This document shows positions 25,919 to 36,549 of a DNA stretch of 64,000 bases, piece after piece. Position numbers and translations under genes: made by a program. Location of the stretch: contig JALIZF010001873.1 of the NCBI GenBank assembly GCA_029948255.1, positions 965,001-1,029,000 on the forward strand, written 5' to 3'. Position 1 is the first letter of the stretch. Every line of letters begins with the position of its first letter. The notes under the pieces are model-generated. The model was given only the letters and a program-made list of their open reading frames with translations, was not told the origin of the DNA and made no database searches. The DNA is from Telmatactis stephensoni. Lineage: Eukaryota > Cnidaria > Anthozoa > Actiniaria > Isophelliidae.

Positions 25919-26866
25919 GAGAAAGCTGTATAAATATACGACTTATTTGAGAAAGGGTTGTCGTACGAGACTAGAGGCCTAACTAGGATGTGGGTCGATG
26001 TAAAACTACTCACTTGTTGTCATATATACCTAGCAGTTTTAAAGTACTTTCTACCCAGACTCCCTTTTAAGTGACTCGCACATTCTTTGGACTTTTTGCT
26101 CGACAAAAGGTTTGAAATAGTTATAATATATGCTGTTTGATAAAAACAGTAGACCTGTAATTATGTTACATCATAAATCAGTGTCATGTACATAACACAA
26201 CGATTTTACTTGGAGGTAACTTGAATGGTTTCACTTAACCCGTGAGACAACAATTCATATAGCTTACGCGTAAGTAAGAAAAAAAATAGGCAAGAAAAAA
26301 TGGGTCAGAACTTGAATGCGTTCGTACCCGGTCATATTGTCTTAATCTATAAGATCTTCCACGTAAGTTTTCAGGGTTTTTATTCCTGAGCTTTCGGACC
26401 TAAGCGGTCGACCATTGTCAGTGATAAGAATGATAGAATTTCTTACAACGCGATATTTAGATAATTACAAACGAACTACAACGTATGCAAAATATAGGAA
26501 ATTACAAAACCACTATATAAACGAGATAATAAATAAATAAAGAAAACAAAGCAAACAAGAACTGGGAATGAAGGAAATATAATGTAGACAGTCCAATCTA
26601 ATTAATTGTAAATAGTTTTCCGGAATCTTCATCTCACAGTCGGTTAAAATGTTCTCATTCCTACGGAAAAAACCATGATTCATCAATTGTTCTCTTTAGC
26701 CAGTGGTTTTGTGTGACAAAGGATTGTCGTTCTATCCCACAAGCAATCAGCTATAATTCTAACCTCTGATAAAAACGTATCAGGTGACTGGAAGATCTTA
26801 TGGATTAAGTTGGGAATGGGAAACAAGTCTCCAAATGTCTATCTATCCGGTGAAATATGCATTTTC
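25919..26866. other. Spacer, nothing recognised
   Basis: AT-rich sequence with no gene-like frame. Confidence 0.4.
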
Positions 26867-27825
26867 ACAGCCTAGTCCCCAGGCTATCCCGTCTCTCGTT
26901 TCAAAACGTGACGTCACAGAGTGACTCCAACGGGAACGCCTAGCGAATAATGCCAAAGTTCAAGATGGCGGACGCTAACTTAGAGACAAACTCGAGACAA
27001 ACGTGATGCTTTAGAAGACGCTGTTAACTTCACAGTTAAATGCTCCCGGATTTCACAAGACACCCTATATGTGAAATTAACTGAATTGAACTGCGTTCAA
27101 AACTCTAACGGTTGTGTGTTCGCATCGATCGAAGCAATACGATAAGTTGTGTTCGGTCTATTCGATTCTCCATTTCGAAGGTAAAATCTCTTAGTAATTA
27201 ACGGCTATCTATACCGCTAAAATTTCTGGTGAATTGAAATTGCTTTATTTACACAGACTACTATCACTAGTTGAGTTAAATCCACATATATTTATGCATT
27301 TGAAATAAAACAAATCTCCGTCAGATTCTCTGTAATAAATGTAATGTATCTGTCGATATTTATCAAGTTCCCTTTAGCCGCAACAGGGTTCGATTTAAAT
27401 TTTATTGTAAACAAACTTCACTCAGTTAGTTTTATAATCACTACTAAGACTGTGATTGTTTGAAAATGTAGTAGATTTGAATAAAATGTACTTGTAAGTA
27501 GTCTCTTGACTCTGAAATCCCCTTTACAGTCTATAATCTTCCTCTATGCTTTCTTAAAAACATATAAACTCGTAAAAATCCAATTTTTGGTCTATATTGG
27601 TGAATGTCGATACTCGTTCCACCGAAATTGTTGGAAAAACTTTAAAAATTCAAGTTGTTAAGTCTGCTAAAGGTCAGGGACACTGATGGTCAAATCAGGG
27701 ACACTTTTGGTCAAATCAGGGACACTTTTGGCATTATTCGCTAGGCGTTCTCTCGCGCTTACGCGCTCGCCCCAGGTCTCGCTCGCGCTTCGCGCTCGCA
27801 GAGGAACGCCTGGGTACTAGGCTGG
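26867..27825. mobile_element. ~960 bp non-autonomous element
   Basis: The ends AGCCTAGTCCCCAGGC and the complement of GCCTGGGTACTAGGCT are inverted. A second inverted pair is GAACGCCTAGCGAATAATGCC (26932) and GGCATTATTCGCTAGGCGTTC (27731). Between them are three direct copies of a GGTCAAATCAGGGACAC-type unit (27669-27728) and, near the right end, GCGCTTACGCGCTCGC-type GC-rich motifs. It has no protein. Confidence 0.7.
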
Positions 27826-27960
27826 CATTTTCACCGACTACGTTGAATCACTTCATCATAATGACAATAAACGGTCGACGTCGTTAATTTCTTCCACGTA
27901 CATCATACGGACTACTCTCGCGTACAATGATGTTCTAAACACTTTATCATAGCTATATAT

Positions 27961-28110
27961 AGAGTCGTTTTCGTATGAGTGGGAACACTGTACGGTTACG
28001 ATACGATACGTCGGTTACGGCATGAATTTCGTATGTTTTTATAGACATTACGGCACTGACACGGTCACGGTACGGCGCGGTAAGTTTCCCACTCATACGA
28101 AAACGACTCT
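27961..28110. mobile_element. 150 bp MITE, perfect AGAGTCGTTTTCGTATGAGT ends
   Basis: Inverted ends of about 27 bp (AGAGTCGTTTTCGTATGAGT through GGGAA and its exact complement) bracket a GC-richer core containing TACGGTTACGATACG. The flanks are AT-rich (ATAT on the left, ATAC on the right), so the target duplication is unclear. Confidence 0.85.
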
Positions 28111-28253
28111 ATACATATTCAGTTTCAGTTTCGTTGGTAGTAGAGTGGTTTTGCTTAACCTGTGAAATTAAGAGCTATCGCGTAATAGTCACAAACGAAA
28201 CAATGGGAATAAATAAAGTCTTCTAACGTCTATCAGTCTGATATATTATTTAT

Positions 28254-30600
28254 TACTTTGACTTACCATAACTCGGCTCGAATTTGTCGGATTTTCAAAA
28301 TTTAAACTTCAATGATTTGCAGACATGCATGCCATATATTGGACTGAAAATAAGACCAATACAAGTATTTTAACTGCGTTTTTCAAGTCATTCCTTTTTT
28401 CGCGAGTGATCTTCATATTTACGTGCCAAACGTTTATTTTGAAAACAAAAATCCTCTATTCCCAGTTGTCCCACAAGTGTGTATATATGAGAATACATCA
28501 TTAGCATAATCACTTTATCGCCAACCTGCGCCGTGGCAGGTTCTCGCTCTCCGTTATCCTTCGTTGAACGTCGAGAAGAACTAGCCCTCAGGCCGTTAAC
28601 TTGTGTACCATTGGTTTAGTCTTGTACTCTTTCTCTCTTTTCAATTTCTAGCTTGTTTCCAAATTTTGACAGATGTACTAACTTTGTTATTATTTTCCTA
28701 GATTGGCCAGCATTAGTCCGCATTTGACTTTTGGTCTCAGCCGCTCCATACGAACGCTCAAAGATATCCATTTTGGACATTTGGAAGCGAACCTCAGAAC
28801 CCCTATATCAACTGACTTGTAGAGGACGTTCAGTTATTCACGTAAGCACTGTAAGCACGCATGCATGTAGCGTTGCCTTTCGCCTCGAGTTTTCGAGTGG
28901 CGTAGTGACGAATGAGTTGTTGGCTTTTCGCCTCGAGTTTTTCGAGAGGCGTAGTAGGCGATCGTAAAGTGATATTTGGCCTTTTCGCCTCGTGTGGTTT
29001 GTTGGTTAAACCCTCGAGCGGCGTAGTAGGCGATTGTACAGTGATATTTGGCCTTTTCGCCTCGCGTGGTTTGTCGGTTAAACCCTCGAGCGGCGTAGTA
29101 GGCGATCGTAAAGTGATATTTGGCCTTTTCGCCTCGTGTGGTTTGTGGTTTGAACCCTCGAGCGGCGTAGTAGGCGATCGTAACGTGATATTTGCCTTTT
29201 TCGCCCCGTGTTTTGTTTGGCTTTAAAGTGATATTTTACTTGTAACTGCGTTTTATCTTTCTTGATCTTGATATCATTTATCATATCCTTTTTATTCAAT
29301 ACTCGGTTGTTTAAGGTTTCCAATCCTATTTGTTTTCTTTATAAAATGTTTTTATATTTCATATTTATAGTTTTTTATAGTTTTTCGCGTCTTTTTTAAT
29401 TATATTCAACTTTTTAAAATATTTTTTCTTCTTTGCCGTTTTGTTTTTCTTTTCTTTTCTTTAGTTACCCTTTTTATAATTAGGTTGGTTTGTTTCATTC
29501 CCTTTGTCCCCGTTTTGGTTCCCTATTCCCTTTATGCTTTATACAATGCCTCTTTGTTTCTTTTGAAATATTGGATGACCAATGTGCCCATTGTTTAAGA
29601 ATTCTATCTCTTGCGTCTCTTGTCTTCTTTTGTCCTTGAGCACGAGTTTCATAAGATGCAGCAATGTTATGCCCTGTGACCTTCCTGTGCTTTTTGGTTC
29701 CCGGTTTGTCGCATAAGTTTATAGCCCCTTTGATTTACTTTACCAGCTCCAAAGAAGGATTCAGTTCAGTGTTGGATTAGGCCCAAAGCGGAGTGACAAT
29801 TGATAGCATGATTTTGAAGATTCCCCGTTACGGAATGCGCAAACTTAAGGATTTGCATTGGAATTTGTCGAGTTATGTTTGTGTACCAAGTCCCATTATC
29901 TTAAGCATTGTTTATCTCGCCACTCGAGCTTTGTGGGATTTGGCGTGGACGTATATGTCTTTCATTGAGCTCGAGTGTTCCAGTTTTGTCGTTCCACTCT
30001 ATTTTCTTCGCCATTTTGGTTCTTTAGTTTTCCGAAATGTTTGGTGTGTCAGTTCATTTGCTGTCCATTTAGCTATGCCATAACTATGACAGTCTGAAAG
30101 GGATGCTAATATCCCTGTCGGATTACCGGCGCTCAGTCTGTCATCCCCTGGGTTCCTGGCTAGTGCTAGCGTGAAGTAATAGTGATTTTTGTTGCGAGTT
30201 TGCTTGTACTATCAAGTCGGTTCCCGGGGGATGACAGCCATTGTTTAATGTTCTCTTAGTGTCGCGTCGACCCCACGTTTTTGAGTTTGGGAATTTTGGT
30301 TTTGAGTTTGGGGTGTTGGTTTTGAGTTTGGGCGTCTTGGTTTTGTGTTTGGATGGTTTGTATCCCTGTATGCACGAAGCGTTTCCCTGTAGGCGGAGCC
30401 AGGTCTCTCCCATTCTCATATCACACACAGTGGGACCACTGAGAATAGGTTACTGTTTCTCGTCTTGTAGTCTTCTAATATATTTATCATGTAAACAGTC
30501 ATAAATAACAAAGCCAATATCGTTTCAAAAATATATATATATATATATAATTTGAACATCCGACGAATTCGAGCCGAGTTATGGTGAGTCAAAGTGATCC
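28254..30600. mobile_element. Possible 2.35 kb element with ~48 bp inverted ends
   Basis: CTTTGACTTACCATAACTCG and GCTCGAATTTGTCGGA at 28256-28291 recur as reverse complement near 30550-30595 with few mismatches. Inside are a 72 bp tandem repeat (28897-29226), a T-rich stretch, a local inverted pair CTGTCATCCCCTGGGTTCC and GGTTCCCGGGGGATGACAG (30138-30238), and an AT dinucleotide run (30531-30549). No transposase or retroelement protein was recognised, so it is either a non-autonomous element or two copies of a smaller repeat in opposite orientation. Confidence 0.5.
28897..29226 (+). repeat. 72 bp tandem repeat, ~4.4 copies
   Basis: The motif GTGATATTTGGCC recurs at 28969, 29041, 29113 and 29185, exactly 72 bp apart. 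Each unit contains TTTTCGCCTCG, AAACCCTCGAGCGG and CGTAGTAGGCGAT. Because 72 is divisible by three, one plus frame stays open with a 24-residue repeat (about 28912-29226). I see no start context, domain or splice support, so I treat it as a minisatellite. Confidence 0.85.
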
Positions 30601-31249
30601 AGATTTCTATAAATTTTGGCGCGTTTGCCCATGCAGTTCAAAATGGCGGACGAAAGCGTAAATTGGCTTATTGCTCTGCCTTGTGTTGAAAGGAGGTGTT
30701 TGGCGTTTATGTGTTAAGTGATATCTTGCCCTCCAGCCTTCATTTGACTATCACTGGCTTTCAAGTGACGTCACGGTAGCCATCTTCTATGAAATTCAGC
30801 ACAAGATTTGCCATTGCTCTGTTTTTTGGGCATTTAACATGACTGCCTTTCATCTATCGTTTCGTTCTGACTGGAGAATAGTTGAAACCTAGCAATAAAA
30901 ATAGTGTTACTCCTTGACGTGTCTCCGCATTTTGATTCGATATGACATCATCGTTGACCAATCAAAACACTGAGACAAGACACGGTACGGACTTCTTCAG
31001 AGTCATACAAAATTTCTATGCGCATGCCTTCTTAACTCTTGTTATTCACCCGGTAGCCATTCGTCCGGTAAGTACTTGGAGTATGCTAAGCCAATTGTAT
31101 GCAACACCATACATGTTTCAAACACCAAGTACTTAGCTTTCACCCTCTCGGTCATATTTTTTAATTTGAAATTTGATAGTCAATCTGAAAGAGGCTATCC
31201 ATGACGAATTTAAATACTGTCACGTGACCACCGAGCGGCCTTGATACGG
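30601..31249. other. Spacer left of the giant transposon
   Basis: No gene recognised. The segment ends in GATACGG followed by TTAA (31250-31253), the presumed target site of the next element. Confidence 0.4.
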
Positions 31250-31253
31250 TTAA

Positions 31254-33500
31254 CAATTCATGTTACGCTTACGCCAAATGCACATCTCCATACGTACCCT
31301 GCATAAGCATTATACCCCATGTGTACCCCTGTATACCCACGCATACCCTGTACACCCATGTATACACTGTATACCAGTGCATACCCTCTATACCCATGCA
31401 TACCCTGTACGTACACCAATGCATACCCTGTACACCCATGCATACCCTGTACACCCATGCATACCCTGTACACCCATGCATACCCTGTACACCCATGCAT
31501 ACCCTGTACACCCATGCATACCCTGTACACCAATGCATACCCTGTACACCCACGCATACCCTGTACACCCATGTACACACTGTATACCAGTGCATACCCT
31601 CTATACCCATGCATACCCTGTACGTACACCCACGCATACCCTGTACACCACGCATACCCTGTATATCTATGCATACCCTGTATACCAATGCATAACCTGT
31701 GCACCAATGCATACCCTGTACACCCATGCATACCCTGTACACCCATGCATACCCTGTATACCCATGCATGCCGTGTATACCCATGCATACCCTGTGTACC
31801 CATGCATACCCTGTATACCCATGCATACCCTGTACACCCATGCATACCCTGTATACCCATGCATACCCTGTATACCCATGCATACTCTGTACACCCATGC
31901 ATACCCTGTATACCCATGCATGCCGTGTATACCCATGCATACCCTGTACACCCTTGCATACCCTGTATACTGATGCATACCCTGTAGACCCATGCATACC
32001 CTGTATACCGATGCATACCCTGTACACCCATGTATACCCTGTACACCCATGCATACCCTGTACACCAATGCATACCCTGTACACCAATGCATACCCTGTA
32101 TACCCATCCATACCCTATACACCCATGGATACCCTGTACACCCACGCATACCCTGTATACCTATGTATACCCTGTACAACCATGCATACCCTGTACACCA
32201 ATGCATACCCTGTACACCAATGCATACCCTGTACACCCATGCATACCCTGTATACCCATGCATGCCGTGTATACCCATGCATACCCTGTACACCCATGCA
32301 TACCCTGTATACCAGTGCATACCCTCTATACTCATGCATACCTTGTACACCCATGCATACCCTGTATACCCATCCATACCCTGTACACCCATGCATACCC
32401 TGTACACCCATGCATACCCTGTACACCCATGCATACCCTGTACACCCACGCATACCCTGTATACCCAAGCATGCCGTGTATACCCATGCATACCCTGTGC
32501 ACCAAGGCATACCCTGTATACCCACGCATACACTGTATACCCCTGCATACCCTGAATACCTGTGCATACCCTGTACACCCATGCATACCCTGTATTCCCA
32601 TGCATGCCGTGTATACCCATGCATACCCTGTATTCTGATGCATAGCCTGTATACCCATGCATGCCGTGTATACCCATGCATACCCTGTACACCCACGCAT
32701 ACCCTGTATACCCAAGCATGCCGTGTATACCCATGCATACCCTGTGCACCAAGGCATACCCTGTATACCCACGCATACACTGTATACCCATACATACCCT
32801 GAATACCTGTGCATGCCCTGTACACCCATGCATACCCTGTATACCAATGTATGCCGTGTATACCCATGCGTACCCTGTACACCCATGTATACCCTGTATA
32901 CCCATGCATACCCATGCTTACCCTGTATACCCATGCTTATCCCTGTGTACCCATGCATACCCTGTATAGCCATGCATACTCTGTACACCCATGCATACCC
33001 TGTATACCCATGCATACCCTGTACACCCATGCATACCCTGCACACCCATGCTTACCCTGTATATCCATGCATACCCTGTACATCCATGCATACCCTGTAT
33101 ACCAGTGCATACCCTTTATACCCATGCATACCCTGTACACCCATGCATACCCTGTATACCCATTCATACCCTATACACCCATGCATACCCTGTACACCCA
33201 TGCATACACTGTATACCCATGCATACCCATGCATACCCCGTACACCCATGCATACCCTGTACACCCATGCATACCCTGTACACCCATGCATACCCTGTAC
33301 ACCCATGCATACCCTGTACACCCATGCATACCCTGTACACCAATGCATACCCTGTATACCGATGCATACCCTGTACACCCATGCTTACCCTGTGTACCCA
33401 TGCATACCCTGTATACCCACGCATACTCGGTACACCCATGGATACCCTGTATGCACATGCATACCCTGTACACCCATGCATACCCTGTACACCCATGCAT
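31254..33500 (+). repeat. Left terminal inverted repeat: 19 bp satellite array
   Basis: After ~75 bp of unique terminal sequence, the unit ATGCATACCCTGTAYACCC runs from about 31332 to 33498, roughly 114 units by length. Each unit holds the palindromes ATGCAT and GTATAC (or GTACAC). Variants such as ACGCATACC, CCAATGCATACC, CATGCCGTGTATACC and an inserted GTACGTACACC mark individual units and recur in order in the opposite arm. Nineteen is not a multiple of three, so frames on both strands stay open as 19-residue repeats; these are artefacts. Confidence 0.95.
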
Positions 33501-33673
33501 AGGCTTATATACCCATACATATTGAATTGTTTAAATCTGATAAGACATGATTGAACCATTCAAAAGGGATATTCTCAATTTTATTTTAATGCATGTTATC
33601 GAAGTTTACATATGACATTGCAAGCGGTTATTGGTAATCATTGTACATAATTTCTGAATTACTATTGCAAACT

Positions 33674-34300
33674 TTAATTACTAGATTTTTGAGGGAAAAT
33701 GTTTATGTTTAAAACTTGCCATTTAAAAGTCATGGTTGATATCGTTTTATTATTGTTATTTTTTGCTTTTGATTCAATGCTCTTCTTTTCTTTTTCTATG
33801 ATCAACAATGAATGTTTAAAAATAGGAAGGGAAGCTAAAATGGCAACACTATTTATGAAATCAACGATTGATAGATACCAATTCTTGCAAGTTATAACAT
33901 CACAAATCACTCCAGTTTTGCTTTTTGTGTGCGAAAGAATTGCATATAATATAAAGTACTCTAGTATGTTCATGTTTTTCTCTTTTGTCTTTTCGCCTTT
34001 TTCCTCTATAGAAAGCTTTGATCGCTTTGGCTTTATTGTAGATTTAATGTTATTTAGTCGTTTTCTTGATGTTCTTTTCTTTTTTCCCAGACTTGACAGC
34101 TCATTTCCACCACAACCGTTCTCAACACAATTTCTTGCACATTTGCATGTAGCCATGCACTTCCCATTTTTTTGTATACAAAGGCATCTGCTTTTGTAAG
34201 TACGTGTACTTTTTTTACCGTATTTCTTTTTTTCCCCACATCGGCATGGCTTCGATGGTATTTCTTTATAAGTAACTGAGGTCATCACTTTTGCCGTCAC
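33674..34300 (-). pseudogene. CXC (tesmin/TSO1-like) cysteine cluster remnant of the transposon protein
   Basis: The frame contains the spaced pattern CRCG, then KSRCLC, KCMATCKC, ARNC and NGCGG (roughly residues 18-65). This resembles CXC/CRC DNA-binding cysteine clusters and the cysteine clusters attached to several animal transposases. Downstream residues are lysine-rich, then hydrophobic and AT-driven, and probably not functional. It lies just after the OTU-like frame in the same direction but in a different phase, with an in-frame stop just upstream, so it was most likely the C-terminus of one long protein now broken by indels. Confidence 0.65.
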
Positions 34301-34356
34301 TTTTTCCTTAGGATTTTCATTAGGTTGCGTTTGTTTACAGTGGACATGTCACGGGA

Positions 34357-35016
34357 TTAAGTACATCGTAATGACCTGGTCCATTTGGATTGAAATGTAA
34401 TGTATTGACTCGATGGCTGTATCTGTTCAGGGGAAATAACGACGAATGGAGCCATATATAAAGGATTGAGTATAAACAACGGTATTTGTAAAGTATTAGC
34501 TATCGCTAACGGTATAAGGTCTCCGACAGCACCGGAAAATGTCCCCGACTCTCTAAACCGTTCCGCTTCTACAAATATATCTAGATAACTTGGAAGGAAG
34601 TTTTGATAAAACTCAATCCGGTCACCTTGTATTTCCTGCACAACCTTGTATCGTAAGTAACTGGCCATTTCATTTACACCGAAGGTTGTTTTAAACCCCA
34701 TGTCTTTAAGGTGTGCACTTAATGTATCATTGCTACTAAGCAAACTTGTTAAATGTGTGGCTACAGCTGTAAACAAGCAATTACCATCACCTTCAATTGT
34801 ACTTAATTCAAATCCCCATGCCGATGCTATACTTTGAATTCTTGTATCTATTTCCTCACATTCGGCTTGCGAGTCCTGCTGGCGATTGTCCTGGCTCGAT
34901 GCTTGCTGCGGTCGCTCAAAAATGGGCATGTCCCTGTAATTGAAGATTTTGCTACCCAATTTGCTATCGAGAAAAATAGCTAGCTTCAGCCGCTCAAGAG
35001 CATTGCGTATGATCAT
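34357..35016 (-). pseudogene. OTU-type cysteine protease domain of transposon protein
   Basis: The frame carries EGDGNCLFTAVA (D77, C80), the canonical OTU catalytic aspartate/cysteine block, followed by an OTU-like helical region and the FGAVGDLIPLA-like stretch (seen as FSGAVGDLIPLAIA). The catalytic histidine block GPGHYDV expected at the domain end is present at about 34365-34385 but in another reading frame, so a small indel separates the nucleophile from its histidine. OTU enzymes cleave ubiquitin-type modifiers. Fusion to a transposase suggests a role in protecting or processing the transposition complex, but that is speculation. This copy is inactive as written. Confidence 0.8.
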
Positions 35017-35024
35017 TAAATTAT

Positions 35025-36122
35025 CTATCTGTGATGCAAAAACAGAAGTGACTTTTTGGTCAATGTTTGTACCGCATGAAACAAATCTAACTTTACTTTG
35101 ACGTCGGGAAAAACACTAGAAAGTAGCTGTCGCCATTTACAGCAATTGCCAACATATATAACTGAAATTGGCTTCTTTCTTTCTTGTGAATATTGTGCAA
35201 GCGTTTCAAATAAGCATTTCACATCATCGAAACTTTCAGTCATTGTGAATTTCCATTCAATTACTTGGCCTTTCTCGTTCATTATACAAAATAGTGACGT
35301 GTACTGAGTTATCCAGGTTCCATCCTCTCTTTGAAAACCTATATTGGTTGCAGCTTTGAATGTGTGGTCACAGCTGATCCACTCTGGGGGTGGTATTGAG
35401 TTCCTAACTTTTTTGTAACGTCCTTCGTTTTTCAAAAATAATGCGAAATACACACTTTCAATGAAATCGTTGCTTGGAAAAGGAAGCGCATTTTTCTCTT
35501 TGAATAGTTTTAAACTGTCTATATTGTGTGGAGATTGTATTTCGTCCATCTTATCGGCCAAAAATCTCAAATACTTTGTTTCCAAAGTTTTCTCATAACC
35601 TTTCCTTATGATTTCCTCAACAGCCGATAAAGCTAATCCATGGTCAAGCATTTCTTCTATCTGTTTTTGGAGCTGTACAGTCATTCCAGACCTATACGAT
35701 AACACAAACGGCACGTGTCCCGGATAGAAATCCATTATTGTTTGTGTGCAGCATGACGATGGGATATTGTGCCCGTTGTCACATTTGTAAATTTTACTGA
35801 CAAAGAGCAATGGCCCTTCAGTATCGAGTATCAATCGAGGGTTATTCCTTTTAACTCTGCCGTTATTCCATTCCTCCTTTGATCCCCTCTGCAAATAAGA
35901 TGTGACTTTGTTGTCTAAACAAAGGTGACATTTCAGCTTCTTCTTGCCATGTCTGTAGCTTGACAGTTGCCCAATGGGATCAAAAAGTATGTATGGAAGC
36001 ATAACGTAGGAATCCTCGCTCTGTGGGTCCAGGGGAGCAGATGGAACAAAGATTGTTGGTAATTTGCCCTGGCATCTGATTAGACATGAGGTTCCATTTC
36101 TTCGTTTTCGTTGAGATACCAA
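35025..36122 (-). pseudogene. DDE-like transposase N-terminal two-thirds
   Basis: A 365-codon frame. An N-terminal zinc-binding pattern is visible (CHLC at 65-68, then C114 and CC at 124-125). A catalytic-core-like segment reads ISCDHTFK (D252), then VIYVGNCCKW (321-330), then VKLDLFHAVQ (343-352). The fold order resembles MULE/KDZ-type DDE transposases, in which an aspartate is expected where G325 stands. That change would inactivate the enzyme. The frame stops right after LDLFHAVQ, so the third acidic residue and insertion domain are missing. The OTU-like frame starts 8 bp further on in another phase, so an internal deletion or frameshift joins them. I infer a decayed autonomous copy; family naming is uncertain. 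Confidence 0.7.
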
Positions 36123-36549
36123 GACAAAGTTGATTCATTCGATTCCAAATTGAAGATAATCAGTGTAGTTGAGTTGAGATCCTCGATGAAAGTTAACCAC
36201 TAACTTTTCGAACTAAATGTAGACTTTGAGAATTCAATTCGTTGCGACTTCTAGCTTTCGAATTCATTTCTTTATTTGACGGTTACACGGTAAATTAATG
36301 ACGATAATAAGGCGTAGAATACAATGTGTAGACTATAATGGCGAAGTATAATGGTTCGAACTATGGAGAAATAAATGCCTAGAATTACCTTTTACACATT
36401 CATAAACAAGAAATATAAAAAAAAGGAAATACTTACAAGTTATTGTCGGAAGTACATCTTATCGTGTTACATTGTCGAACTCAACTGATTACTAATCTAT
36501 TCTAGGATGCTATAAATATGTTCCTGCTAAGGATCAAGGGTTGAGAGTA
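36123..36549. other. Transposon interior upstream of transposase
   Basis: AT-rich sequence between the transposase frame and the right satellite arm. It probably held the 5' region or promoter of the minus-strand transposon gene. No clear exon or promoter motif could be fixed. Confidence 0.4.

Noticed and set aside
31258..33559. Many frames of up to ~410 codons (YTGYAWVYRVCMG or HTLYTHAYPVHPC patterns) on both strands
   Set aside because: The 19 bp unit rotates through all frames without a stop; overlapping frames on both strands show the openness is a property of the repeat.
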